Source of the DNA: Acidobacteriota bacterium
GTDB lineage: Bacteria; Acidobacteriota; Vicinamibacteria; Vicinamibacterales; UBA2999
Direction: 5' to 3'
Assembly (NCBI GenBank): GCA_963169195.1
Contig: CAUJDN010000014.1
Coordinates: 58,074-122,073 of the forward strand
DNA length: 64,000 bases
The notes beneath the pieces are model-generated. The model was not told where the DNA came from and did not search any database. It saw only the letters and a program-made list of their open reading frames with translations. How positions within the stretch are numbered: the stretch's first letter is position 1; every line of letters begins with the position of its first letter. This document shows positions 8,589-17,485 of the stretch, piece by piece. Position numbers and translations under genes: made by a program.

Positions 8589-8774
8589 GGGGCGCTCCAG
8601 GGTTCTGCGGTTCACACGGGGTCGAACAAAGAAAAGCAACGCTTGCACTCTTTCCAAGTTCCGGGCCGTTTCTGTGTGCAACGCGCAGACCTGTACACTT
8701 AGCGCCTATTGACGGGATGGATAAGACTCAGAGGCACTCTGCGGACATCCTGCTTCCCGTCACCTATGGATATG

Positions 8775-8805
8775 TAGTATCCAGTCATCCCATGACTGGA
8801 TACTA
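8775..8805. repeat. Perfect 14-bp palindrome at the end of the sigma54-activator gene
   Basis: TAGTATCCAGTCAT (8775-8788) and ATGACTGGATACTA (8792-8805) are exact reverse complements around CCC. The right arm includes the stop codon of the sigma54 activator. It could terminate transcription as a hairpin without a T-run, or bind a dimeric regulator. The rest of 8589-8774 shows no gene. Confidence 0.7.
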
Positions 8806-11748
8806 ACTAACCGCTTCCTGCCCCCCTTCGATGCCCAGCCGCCGGAGCTTGAGATACAGTCCGCGGCGCGTCAAGCCGAGGGCCCGCGCCGATTCCGAGA
8901 TGTTTCCACGGTGCCGGGTGAGGGTTTCGCGGATCAGTTCCCGCTCGATGTCGTCCACGACCGAGGCCAGGGTCTGGCCGCCCCTGAGCGTGATGCGGCC
9001 CCCGGCCTTGACGTCGGGGCGGGTCGCCGGCGCCGCCGTGATGTCGGCGGACAGGTGCTCGGGGCCGATGAGCCCGCCCGGAGTCGCCATGGCCACTGCG
9101 CGCTGGATCTCGTTGCGGAGCTGCCGGACGTTGCCCGGCCACCAGTACTGCGCGAACAGGTCCAGGACGTCCGAGCTCAACTGCACGTCGGGCTTCCCGA
9201 GCCGCTCGGACGCCTCGCGCAGGAAGTAGGTGCTGAGATGGGGGATCTCTTCCCGCCGCTGACGCAGCGGGGGCACGTGGATGCGGATGACGCTCAGCCG
9301 GTAGTACAGGTCCTCGCGGAACTTGCCCTCCGCCACCCGCTGCTCGAGGTCGGCGTTGGTGGCGGCGATCACGCGGACGTCGACGCGCTGGGGGCGCGTC
9401 TCGCCGACGGGCATGATCTCGCCCTGTTCGAGGAAGCGCAGGAGCTTCGGCTGGACGTCGAGCGGCAGGTCACCCACCTCGTCCAGGAACAGCGTCCCGC
9501 CCGCGGCCGTGCGGACCAGGCCCGGCTGATCGGAGAGGGCGCCGGTGAACGATCCGCGGCGGTGCCCGAACAACTGGCTGTCGGCCAGCTCGCGCGTCGT
9601 CGTGGTGCAGTTGTAGGGGAGGAAGGTGGCGGCGCTTCGCGGCGAGCCCACGTGGATGGCCCGCGCGACCAGCTCCTTGCCCGTGCCGCTCTCGCCCGTG
9701 ATGAGCACGGTGAGGTCGTTGCCCTGCAGGCGCTGGATCTGGTCCACGACCCGGTGCATGGGCGCGCTGGCGCACACGAATCCGGGCAGCAGCGGCTCGA
9801 GGGGCCGCTCGACCGCCAGGTCCACGGCGGGCGATCCATGTTCCCGTGCCCCGCACAGGGCGAACCCCTGTCGCGCCACGGCGGCCATCATGCGCACGCG
9901 GCGCATGGCCGGGTGCCCGACCGGGCTGGACAATCCGATCACGACCGACCGGGCACCGTCCGGCTCGGTGCCGACGGGTTCGACGATGAGCGCGCCGGCA
10001 CCGTAGGCGGCGCCCTGGACGGCGAGGCGCGCGACGCTCCGGGCGCCTTCGGCATCCGTCCCGGCAAACGCGATGATGCGCACATCACCACCCGGCAGCT
10101 GCGCGAAGACGGCGGCGACGTCCGCGCCGACAGCTTCGAGCATGGCGGCGGCGAGTTCGCGGGCGAGCAGGTCCGGCAGCACGGCCGCGTCCACCAGGCG
10201 CTTCACGAGCGCATCGTCAGCGTCGGCGGGCGAGCCGACGTATTCGCCCGTTCCCGGCGTGGGCACCTCGTTCATGGCTGCCCGGACCTCTTCGAGGTCG
10301 CGGGTCGCGCCCAGCGACTGGAACACCTGGGCGGCGTAGTGGTAGTGGCGCTCGGAGGTGGACTTGGCGCCGGCCTTGCCCGCGAGCCGGGCCAGCGCCA
10401 GCTGGCTGACGGCCGCCTGGTAGCGCTCGCCCACGAGCTCGAAGACGCTCGAGCTCTGCGCGATGTCGTGGTAGGCCTCGGTGGCGCGCGACTGGCGCGC
10501 GCGCAGGTCGCCGCGCAGGCGGAGGAACTCGCCCCAGGCGCCGGGAGTCGTCCGCGGATCGAGCCGTCCCTCGACCTGCGCGAGCCGATGCTCGGCCTCG
10601 TCGATGCGATCGGCGGAGAGCAGGGCTTCGGCCGCGATCAACTCGGCCTCGATCGTCTCCGCCGGCGGGGCGGCGGGCGATCGGGCGATCTCGTCGGCAA
10701 TGGCCAGCGCCTCGTCCGGGTTGCCGCGTCGGGTGGCCAGCCTGGCGGTGATCACACGCAGGGACCACTCGTACCAGCGGCTCGTGTGGCGGCCGTAGGC
10801 GCCGAAGGCCTCGGCGGCGCGACGCAGGTACTCCGCGGCGTTCTCGTAGTCGCCGCGCATGAGCGACATCTGGGCGAGCGTGTCGTAGACGGCGCCGGTG
10901 GTCTCGTGGAACTGGACGGCGCAACGCACGTCAAGGGCGCGGTGCAGGACCGCGTCGGCGCGCTCGAGGTTGCCGAGGCGCACGTAGATCTGCCCGAGGG
11001 TGGCCAGCGACACCGAGAGGCCCGGGCCCTGGCCCACGCCCTCGTGAAGCGCCACGGCGCGCTCGGCCAGGGCCTGCGCCTGCTCGTAACGGTGTCGGAT
11101 GAGCGCGACGTTGGCCTGGTTCCCGTAGACCGTGGCCAGGACATCATCGGCCTGCAGGGCCGTGGCCAGGCGCTCGGCCTGTCGAAGCGCCGCGGCGGCC
11201 TCGTCGTACCGGCCGGTCTGCGCCAGCATCGTGGCCGAGAGCGAGTGCACCTGGGCGAGGAAGCGGCGGTCGCCGGCGGCGTGGAGCGCCGCGGCCGCCT
11301 CGGCAATGTGCTCACGGACGATCGACGCGTCGCCCACCTGCCGATAACACTGCCCGAGGCAGAAGTGCGCGAGGCCGATGGCCCGGGAGTCGTGCGCGCT
11401 CTCGGCCTGCTTGAGCGCGCGGCTGTGCAGGGCGATGGCGCGCGACTGCTCGCCGCGGGCGAACGCGACGCGCCCGTGCGCACGCCAGAGATTTGAGAGA
11501 ATGACCGGCGGAATGGGCTCGCGAATGGTGTCCGGCGAACGGCCGACCGCCGTGCTGGCCTGGGCGAGGTCGCCCAGGAGCAGGTATGCCTCGGCCAGGG
11601 CCGAGCGAATGGCCAGCTCGTCGGCCAGGGTCAGCGAAGCCGCGCTGCGAAGCAACGGCGCCAGCTGGTCGATCGCGGCCGCGGCCTGGCCGCGCTCCAC
11701 AGCCGCCGAGGCGCGGGCCATCACGGGCTGCAGGGCCGGGCTCAGCAC
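8803..11748 (-). CDS. TPR-containing sigma54-dependent transcriptional activator
   Basis: A protein of about 981 residues with three parts. Residues 1 to about 500 are tandem TPR-like helices (Ala/Leu-rich, e.g. LAHFCLGQCYRQVGD). A GAF-like segment follows (about 530-640). The sigma54 AAA+ domain (about 657-880) has Walker A GESGTGKE and Walker B TLFLDEVGD, and a Fis-type helix-turn-helix ends the protein (LGLTRRGLYLKLRRLGI). There is no receiver domain, so control is probably by TPR or GAF ligands. The sigma54 loop reads GSFTGA instead of GAFTGA (9538-9555). GTG 11748 is chosen because TATACT ends 7 nt upstream; ATG 11721 is an alternative. It is divergent from the PP2C gene. Confidence 0.85.
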   Translation of the reverse strand: MLSPALQPVMARASAAVERGQAAAAIDQLAPLLRSAASLTLADELAIRSALAEAYLLLGDLAQASTAVGRSPDTIREPIPPVILSNLWRAHGRVAFARGEQSRAIALHSRALKQAESAHDSRAIGLAHFCLGQCYRQVGDASIVREHIAEAAAALHAAGDRRFLAQVHSLSATMLAQTGRYDEAAAALRQAERLATALQADDVLATVYGNQANVALIRHRYEQAQALAERAVALHEGVGQGPGLSVSLATLGQIYVRLGNLERADAVLHRALDVRCAVQFHETTGAVYDTLAQMSLMRGDYENAAEYLRRAAEAFGAYGRHTSRWYEWSLRVITARLATRRGNPDEALAIADEIARSPAAPPAETIEAELIAAEALLSADRIDEAEHRLAQVEGRLDPRTTPGAWGEFLRLRGDLRARQSRATEAYHDIAQSSSVFELVGERYQAAVSQLALARLAGKAGAKSTSERHYHYAAQVFQSLGATRDLEEVRAAMNEVPTPGTGEYVGSPADADDALVKRLVDAAVLPDLLARELAAAMLEAVGADVAAVFAQLPGGDVRIIAFAGTDAEGARSVARLAVQGAAYGAGALIVEPVGTEPDGARSVVIGLSSPVGHPAMRRVRMMAAVARQGFALCGAREHGSPAVDLAVERPLEPLLPGFVCASAPMHRVVDQIQRLQGNDLTVLITGESGTGKELVARAIHVGSPRSAATFLPYNCTTTTRELADSQLFGHRRGSFTGALSDQPGLVRTAAGGTLFLDEVGDLPLDVQPKLLRFLEQGEIMPVGETRPQRVDVRVIAATNADLEQRVAEGKFREDLYYRLSVIRIHVPPLRQRREEIPHLSTYFLREASERLGKPDVQLSSDVLDLFAQYWWPGNVRQLRNEIQRAVAMATPGGLIGPEHLSADITAAPATRPDVKAGGRITLRGGQTLASVVDDIERELIRETLTRHRGNISESARALGLTRRGLYLKLRRLGIEGGQEAVS

Positions 11749-11755
11749 GCCGCCG

Positions 11756-11761
11756 AGTATA
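11756..11761 (-). promoter_or_regulatory. -10-like TATACT for the sigma54-activator gene
   Basis: TATACT on the minus strand ends 7 nt before the GTG at 11748, so the mRNA would start at the initiation codon. It lies 16 bp from the divergent TATAAT of the PP2C gene. Confidence 0.45.
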
Positions 11762-11777
11762 CCAAGTATCCATCCCG

Positions 11778-11783
11778 TATAAT
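11778..11783 (+). promoter_or_regulatory. -10 hexamer TATAAT for the PP2C phosphatase gene
   Basis: A consensus TATAAT sits 13 nt before the ATG at 11797. The intervening bases are pyrimidine-rich, with no Shine-Dalgarno sequence. No good -35 is seen. Confidence 0.5.
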
Positions 11784-11796
11784 CCCCCGAACCTCC

Positions 11797-12549
11797 ATGA
11801 CTGTCACCGCTGGCGGCCGCACCGACACCGGGCCGCGTGCCCTCAACCAGGACTGGCTCGAGTGGGACCTGGGTCTCGGTCTGTTTGTCGTGGCCGATGG
11901 CATGGGGGGACACAATGCGGGGGAGGTGGCCTCGCACCTGGCCGCGAAGGCCATCCGGGAGTTCGTCGCCGAAACCGCCGTCGCGACCGATTTCACCTGG
12001 CCGTTTCCGTTCGAGCCGGCCCATTCGGTGGAGGCCAACCGCCTGCTGACCGCGGTGCGCCTGGCCAATCGCCGCGTCTATCAGGAGGGCTGTGCCCATG
12101 CCGCGCTCGAGGGCATGGGGACCACGGTGGTGGCCGTCCTGCTGAGTGGGGACCGTGCCGTGCTGGTCGGCGTCGGCGACAGCCGCATCTACCGCTGGCG
12201 GGACGCCGAGCTGGTCCAGCTCACCAGCGACGACACGTGGCTATCCGCCGTCATGGGCGTACAGGATGCGGATCGCGCCGACTCGACCCACCCGATGAAG
12301 CACGTGCTCACGAGCGTCGTCGGGACACGAGAGGATGTGCGGCCCACGGCGCGGGAGGAGGCCCTGAAGCCCGGGGATCGTCTGCTGCTGTGCAGCGACG
12401 GCATCCACGGGCGGCTCGACAACGCCGCGATCGCCGCGGTGCTGCGCGCCGGCGGCTCCCCTGACCAGGTGGCCGAGGCGCTGGTCGAGGCCGCCCTGGC
12501 GCGCCAGACCTCCGATAACGCCACGGCCCTGGTCATCGCCGCCGACTGA
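11797..12549 (+). CDS. PP2C-type Ser/Thr protein phosphatase
   Basis: A 250-residue soluble metal-dependent phosphatase of the PPM/PP2C (Stp1/PrpC) type. Metal-binding motifs are VADGMGGHNAGE near residue 32, GVGDSRIY, LLCSDGIHG and TSDNATALV; the order and length match single-domain bacterial PP2C enzymes. It would reverse Hanks-type kinase phosphorylation, but no kinase gene lies in the window. It shares a 48-bp intergenic region with the divergent TPR/sigma54 activator and is followed 48 bp later by the tesA-like gene, which has its own TATAAT. Confidence 0.92.
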   Translation: MTVTAGGRTDTGPRALNQDWLEWDLGLGLFVVADGMGGHNAGEVASHLAAKAIREFVAETAVATDFTWPFPFEPAHSVEANRLLTAVRLANRRVYQEGCAHAALEGMGTTVVAVLLSGDRAVLVGVGDSRIYRWRDAELVQLTSDDTWLSAVMGVQDADRADSTHPMKHVLTSVVGTREDVRPTAREEALKPGDRLLLCSDGIHGRLDNAAIAAVLRAGGSPDQVAEALVEAALARQTSDNATALVIAAD

Positions 12550-12576
12550 CGCGTATCCCGCGCGTGCCGACGTTCG

Positions 12577-12582
12577 TATAAT
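12577..12582 (+). promoter_or_regulatory. -10 hexamer TATAAT upstream of the tesA-like gene
   Basis: TATAAT ends 15 nt before the GTG start at 12598, giving a very short leader. Confidence 0.45.
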
Positions 12583-12597
12583 CAGAGAACGGGTCAC

Positions 12598-13308
12598 GTG
12601 CGAACGCTGCTTCTCTTGTCGTGTCTGGCGCTGGGATGTGCGCTCGGCTGGGCCTGTTCGGCGCCGGAGCCATCGAGCGCCTCGCCTGCGTCGGGGGCCG
12701 CCGCGCCCGTGGAGCCGGGTGCCGTGCGCGCGCCCGTCGATCGCCGACCGGAGGTCGTAATCCTCGGCGACAGCCTCACGGCCGGGCTCGGCCTCGACAC
12801 CCCCCAGGGGTTTCCGGCGCTCCTCCAGCAGCGGATCGACGAGCGCGGCCTCGACTTCACGGTCGTGAACGCCGGGGTGTCCGGCGACACGTCGGCCGGC
12901 GGGCTCCGTCGCCTGGAATGGGCTCTCGAGGGGAACCCGCGCGTGCTGGTCGTGGCGCTGGGCGGCAACGACGCCCTCCGCGGCCTCCCGACCGACGAGC
13001 TCGAGCGGAATCTGGCGGCCATCATCGACCGGGGCACGCGCGAGGGCCTCGAGGTCATCCTGGCCGGCATGGAGGCCCCTCCGAACAACGGGCCCGAGTA
13101 CACCGCCCGCTTCCGCCGCGTCTATCGCGATCTGGCGAAGGCCCACGATGTGGTCCTGATCCCCTTCCTGCTCGACGGCGTGGCCGGCGAGGCGACGCTC
13201 AACCAGGCCGATGGGATTCACCCCAATGCCGAAGGCGCGCGCCTGGTCGCCGAGACGGTCTGGCACGCCCTCGAGCCCGTGCTGACCGTGGCCTCGGAGA
13301 CCCGATGA
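12598..13308 (+). CDS. GDSL/SGNH-family esterase, TesA-like lipoprotein
   Basis: A 236-residue SGNH hydrolase resembling TesA (acyl-CoA thioesterase I / lysophospholipase / arylesterase). Conserved blocks are GDSLTAGLG with the nucleophile Ser, a Gly in NAGVSGDTS, Asn in GGND, and the catalytic Asp-His in DGIHPNAEG. The N-terminus is a signal sequence ending in a cysteine (GWACS) and followed by a Ser/Pro/Ala-rich linker, so it is probably a lipoprotein exposed in the periplasm. It overlaps the next gene by ATGA. The order tesA - ybbA-type ATPase - ybbP-type permease is the same as in E. coli and supports the call. Confidence 0.88.
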   Translation: MRTLLLLSCLALGCALGWACSAPEPSSASPASGAAAPVEPGAVRAPVDRRPEVVILGDSLTAGLGLDTPQGFPALLQQRIDERGLDFTVVNAGVSGDTSAGGLRRLEWALEGNPRVLVVALGGNDALRGLPTDELERNLAAIIDRGTREGLEVILAGMEAPPNNGPEYTARFRRVYRDLAKAHDVVLIPFLLDGVAGEATLNQADGIHPNAEGARLVAETVWHALEPVLTVASETR

Positions 13309-13997
13309 TTGCGCTTCGAGGTGTCAGCAAGACCGTGCAGAGCGGCGACCAGCCGCTGACCATCCTGCACCCCCTCACGCTGGATGTGCCCGACGGCCAG
13401 TGCCTGGCCATCCTCGGCCCTTCGGGCAGCGGAAAGTCCACGCTGCTCGGCCTCATCGCCGGGCTCGACGCGCCCACCTCGGGCGACATCCTGATTGACG
13501 GCGTGGACATCACGAAGCTCGACGAGGACGCGCTGGCGCGGCTGCGCGGCGAGAAGATCGGGTTCGTCTTCCAGTTCTTCCACCTGGTGCCGTCCCTGAC
13601 GGCCATGGAGAACATCCAGGTGCCCATGGAGATCGCGGGGCGCCGTGATGCCGCCGAGCGCGCACAGGCGCTGCTGGACGAAGTGGGCCTTCACGACCGG
13701 GGCCATCATTACCCGTCGCAACTGTCGGGTGGGGAGCAGCAGCGCATTGCGATTGCCCGCGCCCTGGCCAACAGCCCGCCGCTCATCCTGGCCGATGAGC
13801 CCACCGGCAATCTCGACAGCGCCAACGGCCGCCACATCCTCGACCTGCTGCTCCAGGTGCGCCGCACGCGCAACGTGACGCTCGTGCTGGTCACGCACGA
13901 TCCGTCGGTGGCCGCCGTGGCGGACGCGCGGCTCGTCCTGAGAGACGGGCGCTCGGTCGGAGAGGTCGCGGCAGCCGGCGCCGGGCCGGGCCGATGA
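13305..13997 (+). CDS. ABC transporter ATP-binding protein (YbbA/LolD-like)
   Basis: A 230-residue ATPase of the MacB/LolD/YbbA group that powers mechanotransmission-type exporters. Walker A is GPSGSGKST near residue 40, the signature is [15 protein letters not shown], and Walker B is [12 protein letters not shown], followed by the H-loop VTHD. The phrase FVFQFFHLVPSLTAMEN matches the family Q-loop region. It is coupled by ATGA on both sides, to the esterase upstream and the FtsX-like permease downstream, so the three are probably made together. Confidence 0.92.
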   Translation: MIALRGVSKTVQSGDQPLTILHPLTLDVPDGQCLAILGPSGSGKSTLLGLIAGLDAPTSGDILIDGVDITKLDEDALARLRGEKIGFVFQFFHLVPSLTAMENIQVPMEIAGRRDAAERAQALLDEVGLHDRGHHYPSQLSGGEQQRIAIARALANSPPLILADEPTGNLDSANGRHILDLLLQVRRTRNVTLVLVTHDPSVAAVADARLVLRDGRSVGEVAAAGAGPGR

Positions 13998-16561
13998 TGT
14001 TCATCGCCCGGATGATCGCGCGTGAAATGCGGTCGTCCTGGCGGCGCCTGCTCTTCTTCTTCGTCTGCATCGCCGTGGGCGTGGGGGCCATCGTCGCCCT
14101 CCGGTCCGTCATCCAGAGCGTGCGGCAGACGTTTGCGGGGGAGGCGCGCGCGCTCATCACCGCCGACGCCATCATCACCAGCAACCGGCGGCTGGACCCC
14201 GAGCTGCTGTCGCTCATCGAGCGGCGGCTGGCTGAGGCCGGTGCCGCGGAGCTCGAGTCGGTGGAGATTGCCACGATGGTGCGCGCGTCGGACGCGAGCG
14301 CGGGCCTGACGCGCATGGTGGAATTGCGGGCCGTCGAACCCGGGTTCCCGTACTACGGGCGCATGGCCCTCACCGGCGGCCAGGCCTTCTCCCACGACCT
14401 GCTGCGCGATTTCGGCGTGCTCGTGCGGCCCGAACTGCTCGCGCAACTCCGGCTGCAGGTCGGCGAGGGATTGCTGATCGGGACGAAGCGCTTCGTCATC
14501 CGGGGCGTCATCGAGGCCGAGCCCGGACGCCGCCTCGGCGCCTTCAGCCTGGGGCCGCGTGTCCTGGTGTCGATGGAGGATCTTCACGCGACCGGGCTGC
14601 TCGCGTTCGGCAGCCGCGCATCGTACCAGCGGCTCCTGAAGGTCCCCGATGCGGCGCTCGACGGGCTGATCACCACTCTCCGCGCCGATCTCGCCAACGC
14701 GTTCGCCCGCGTGCGCTCCTACAAGGCCACCGAGGACGACATCGGCGAGGACTTCGCCCGCGCCGAGGACTACCTGAGCCTCGTCGGCCTCGTCATCCTG
14801 ATCCTGGGCGGGATCGGGGTGTCGAGCGTGACGCGCGTGTTCGTCCAGCAGAAGATCCGCAGCATCGCGGTGCTGAAGTGCGTGGGCGCGCGGTCGTCGC
14901 AGCTGCTGGCCATCTACCTTGCGCAGGTCATCACCCTGGGCCTTGCCGGCAGCGGGCTGGGCGTGGCGCTGGCGGCGGGCGCCATTGCGGCCATCCCGGC
15001 CTGGCTGGCCGCGGCCGCCACGCCGGGGGTGGCCATCGAGTACGGGCTGACGGCGCCCGCCGTGCTGCAGGGCCTCGGCATCGGCTTGCTGGTATCGGTG
15101 CTCTTCGCCCTGGTTCCGCTGCTCGATGTGCGCCACGTCAAGCCGTCGCGCCTGCTGCGCGAGGAGGCCTCCGCGCCACGCCGGGATCCCGTGCAGTGGA
15201 TCACGATCGGCGCGGTGGCGGCCGCCCTCGTGGCGCTCACGGTGTGGCAGGCGGGCTCCTGGCGCATCGGCCTGGTCGTGACCGTGGGCTTCGCCGTGAC
15301 GGCGCTCGTGCTGCACCTGGCAGGCCTGCTGCTGATCCGGCTCATCCGTCCGCTCGCGTGGTCGCGGTGGTTCGCGCTCCGGCACGCGGTGCTGCAGCTG
15401 AGCCGGCCGGGCAGCCAGGTGCGCATCGTGCTCCTGGCCGTGGGCCTGGGCAGCTTCTTCATCATCGCCGTCCGCTCGCTGCAGGAGAACCTGATCGCCG
15501 AGTTCGCCGTGGACCTCTCGCCCGAGGCCCCCGACATGTTCATGCTGGACATCCAGCCCGACCAGGTCGAGGCCGTTCGCGCGCTGGTGACTGCGCGGCA
15601 GGATCCCGGTGCGCCGCCCCCGCGGCTGCTGCCGGTGTTGCGCGCGCGGGTGGTCGGGGTGCAGGGGCGCGACGTGCAGCTCGAGAACTACGAGGACGTG
15701 CGCGGACGCGGGTCCCTGGCCCGCGAATACACCATTACGTACCGCACCGCACTCGAGGCGAACGAGCGCCTCGTCGAGGGGGCGTTCTGGAGTGACGCCG
15801 GACCGACCCAGCCTGGCGCCGAGGCCGGGATGACGCCTGCGACCGAGGTGTCGGTCGAGGAAAGCATCCGGGATCGGTTCGGCATTGCCGTTGGCGACGT
15901 CATGCGCTTCGACGTGCTGGGCCGCGTGATCGAGGCGCGCGTGACCAGCGTGCGCCACGTGGAGTGGTCCGACAGCCGTGCCGGCGGCTTCATGTTCGTC
16001 TTCCGCCCCGGCGTGCTCGATCGCGCCCCCCATGCCTCCATCGCGTTCTTCCGCGCGCCCTCGGAGGCCGCGGCGCGGGGCCGCCTGCAGGCCGACCTCG
16101 TGGCCGTGGCGCCGAACGTGTCGCTGATCGACGGCCGCGAAATCCTCCAGGCCATCGAGGTGGTCGTGGACAACGTGACGCTCGCGGTCACCGTCGTCGG
16201 GTCGCTGGTCGTCCTGAGCGGGCTGCTCATCCTGGTCGGTGCCGTGGCCATGACGAAGTTCCGGCGTATTTACGAGGCCGCCATCTTCAAGACGCTGGGG
16301 GCCACGCGCCGCCTCATCATGGCCGTGCTGCTGCTCGAATACGGCCTGCTCGGATCGCTGGCCGGGCTCATCGGGTCGCTTGGCGCGGTCGGCCTCACCT
16401 GGGGTATCGCGCGCTTCGCGCTGGAGATCCCCTTCCGCCCCCTGCCGCTCCTGACGGCCGCGGGGGTGGTCGTCACCGGCGCCCTGGTGGCGGCCGTGGG
16501 CATTGCGGCCAGCTGGGACGTGCTCCAGCGCAAGCCCCTCGCGACGCTCCGCGCGGAGTAG
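13994..16561 (+). CDS. FtsX-like ABC transporter permease (YbbP-like)
   Basis: An 855-residue permease with the large-permease layout: an N-terminal transmembrane helix (about residues 20-42), a long periplasmic domain, one FtsX-type helical bundle (about 255-390), further helices in the middle, a second periplasmic domain, and a final FtsX bundle ending RKPLATLRAE. The recurring KTLGATRRLI and KCVGARSSQLL segments are the coupling helices typical of FtsX domains. E. coli YbbP has the same double-FtsX form. The substrate is unknown; the esterase partner suggests lipid or outer-membrane envelope work. Confidence 0.88.
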   Translation: MMFIARMIAREMRSSWRRLLFFFVCIAVGVGAIVALRSVIQSVRQTFAGEARALITADAIITSNRRLDPELLSLIERRLAEAGAAELESVEIATMVRASDASAGLTRMVELRAVEPGFPYYGRMALTGGQAFSHDLLRDFGVLVRPELLAQLRLQVGEGLLIGTKRFVIRGVIEAEPGRRLGAFSLGPRVLVSMEDLHATGLLAFGSRASYQRLLKVPDAALDGLITTLRADLANAFARVRSYKATEDDIGEDFARAEDYLSLVGLVILILGGIGVSSVTRVFVQQKIRSIAVLKCVGARSSQLLAIYLAQVITLGLAGSGLGVALAAGAIAAIPAWLAAAATPGVAIEYGLTAPAVLQGLGIGLLVSVLFALVPLLDVRHVKPSRLLREEASAPRRDPVQWITIGAVAAALVALTVWQAGSWRIGLVVTVGFAVTALVLHLAGLLLIRLIRPLAWSRWFALRHAVLQLSRPGSQVRIVLLAVGLGSFFIIAVRSLQENLIAEFAVDLSPEAPDMFMLDIQPDQVEAVRALVTARQDPGAPPPRLLPVLRARVVGVQGRDVQLENYEDVRGRGSLAREYTITYRTALEANERLVEGAFWSDAGPTQPGAEAGMTPATEVSVEESIRDRFGIAVGDVMRFDVLGRVIEARVTSVRHVEWSDSRAGGFMFVFRPGVLDRAPHASIAFFRAPSEAAARGRLQADLVAVAPNVSLIDGREILQAIEVVVDNVTLAVTVVGSLVVLSGLLILVGAVAMTKFRRIYEAAIFKTLGATRRLIMAVLLLEYGLLGSLAGLIGSLGAVGLTWGIARFALEIPFRPLPLLTAAGVVVTGALVAAVGIAASWDVLQRKPLATLRAE

Positions 16562-16653
16562 GCCGGGGCGGGCCCGTGGGCCAGGGACCGGGCCCCGTGA
16601 TAGAGTTAACTGTTGTCGCCACTCGGCTGGGTGACACAGGGAGTAGCGTGTCG

Positions 16654-16992
16654 ATGAACGTTTCGGTCTACAAGGACGCTCTGCAGCGGAAGAAGGCAGA
16701 GCTTGCCCAGGACGCCGGGCTTCGTCCGCTCCAGACCCAGATGGAGCACAACACCGGGCGGCAGGGCGACATGGCCGACCAGGCGGCCGGCAACAACGAA
16801 GTCCACATCCATCTGCGCCTGAAGCAGACCGATGCCAAGATCCTCCAGGCGATCGACGAGGCCCTGATCCGGATCGAGAAGGGCACGTTCGGTATCTGCC
16901 GCGACTGCGGGGAGCCGATTGCGGAGGCGCGGCTGAACGCCATCCCGTGGACGCGCGTGTGCATCACCTGCAAGGAAAAGCAGAAGGCGTGA
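16654..16992 (+). CDS. DksA/TraR-family zinc-finger protein
   Basis: A 112-residue protein ending in the DksA/TraR four-cysteine zinc finger: CRDCGEPI, then 18 residues, then CITC. The N-terminal half is helical but shorter than the DksA coiled coil, so direct insertion into the RNA polymerase secondary channel is possible but not shown. ATG 16654 is chosen because GGGAG lies about 10 nt upstream; an in-frame GTG lies 6 nt earlier. Its stop codon overlaps the next gene's GTG (GTGA). Confidence 0.85.
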   Translation: MNVSVYKDALQRKKAELAQDAGLRPLQTQMEHNTGRQGDMADQAAGNNEVHIHLRLKQTDAKILQAIDEALIRIEKGTFGICRDCGEPIAEARLNAIPWTRVCITCKEKQKA

Positions 16993-17474
16993 GCAGCAAC
17001 CTGCAGCACCTCGTCCGGGACTTCTACCTCGCCCGCCTCGCGCTGCTCATCCGGCACGAGGACGTGGCGCGCCACGTCAGCGATTACGACGTGAACAACG
17101 CCTACCAGAACATCGTCAGCCGCGAGGAGACCCACGTGTCCTGGCTGCAGCACGCGCTGCTGGACCTGGGCGCCCCGATCCCCGCGGACCCGGCCCGCCC
17201 CTCTGTACCGGCGGCCGGGAAGGGGGACGCGTGGAAGGCCCTGGCCGCCGAGGACGCACGCGCGAACCAGCAGTTCGTAGACCACTGGCGCCCGAGGGTC
17301 GAGACCATCACGCACGCCCGGCACAAGGGCATGCTGAAGGTCGTCCTGGGCGAGATGCTGGAGCACAAGCGCCTGTTCGACCAGGCCGCCGCCGGGCGGA
17401 CCGACCTCATCGGCACGCACCTGCCGATCAACGAGCGCCGCGGCGTCGTCGCCGACACCCGCTGGGTGGAATAG
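16989..17474 (+). CDS. Ferritin-like four-helix protein
   Basis: A 161-residue all-helical protein. Two carboxylate/histidine motifs, SREETHVSWL and GEMLEHKRLF, sit on separate helices as in ferritin-like di-iron bundles. A Pro/Ala-rich loop separates helix pairs. It could bind a di-iron centre for oxygen or metal handling, but no close family is recognised. GTG 16989 overlaps the DksA-like stop as GTGA, so the two are coupled; folK follows within 12 nt. Confidence 0.65.
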   Translation: MSSNLQHLVRDFYLARLALLIRHEDVARHVSDYDVNNAYQNIVSREETHVSWLQHALLDLGAPIPADPARPSVPAAGKGDAWKALAAEDARANQQFVDHWRPRVETITHARHKGMLKVVLGEMLEHKRLFDQAAAGRTDLIGTHLPINERRGVVADTRWVE

Positions 17475-17485
17475 CCCAGGGCGAC

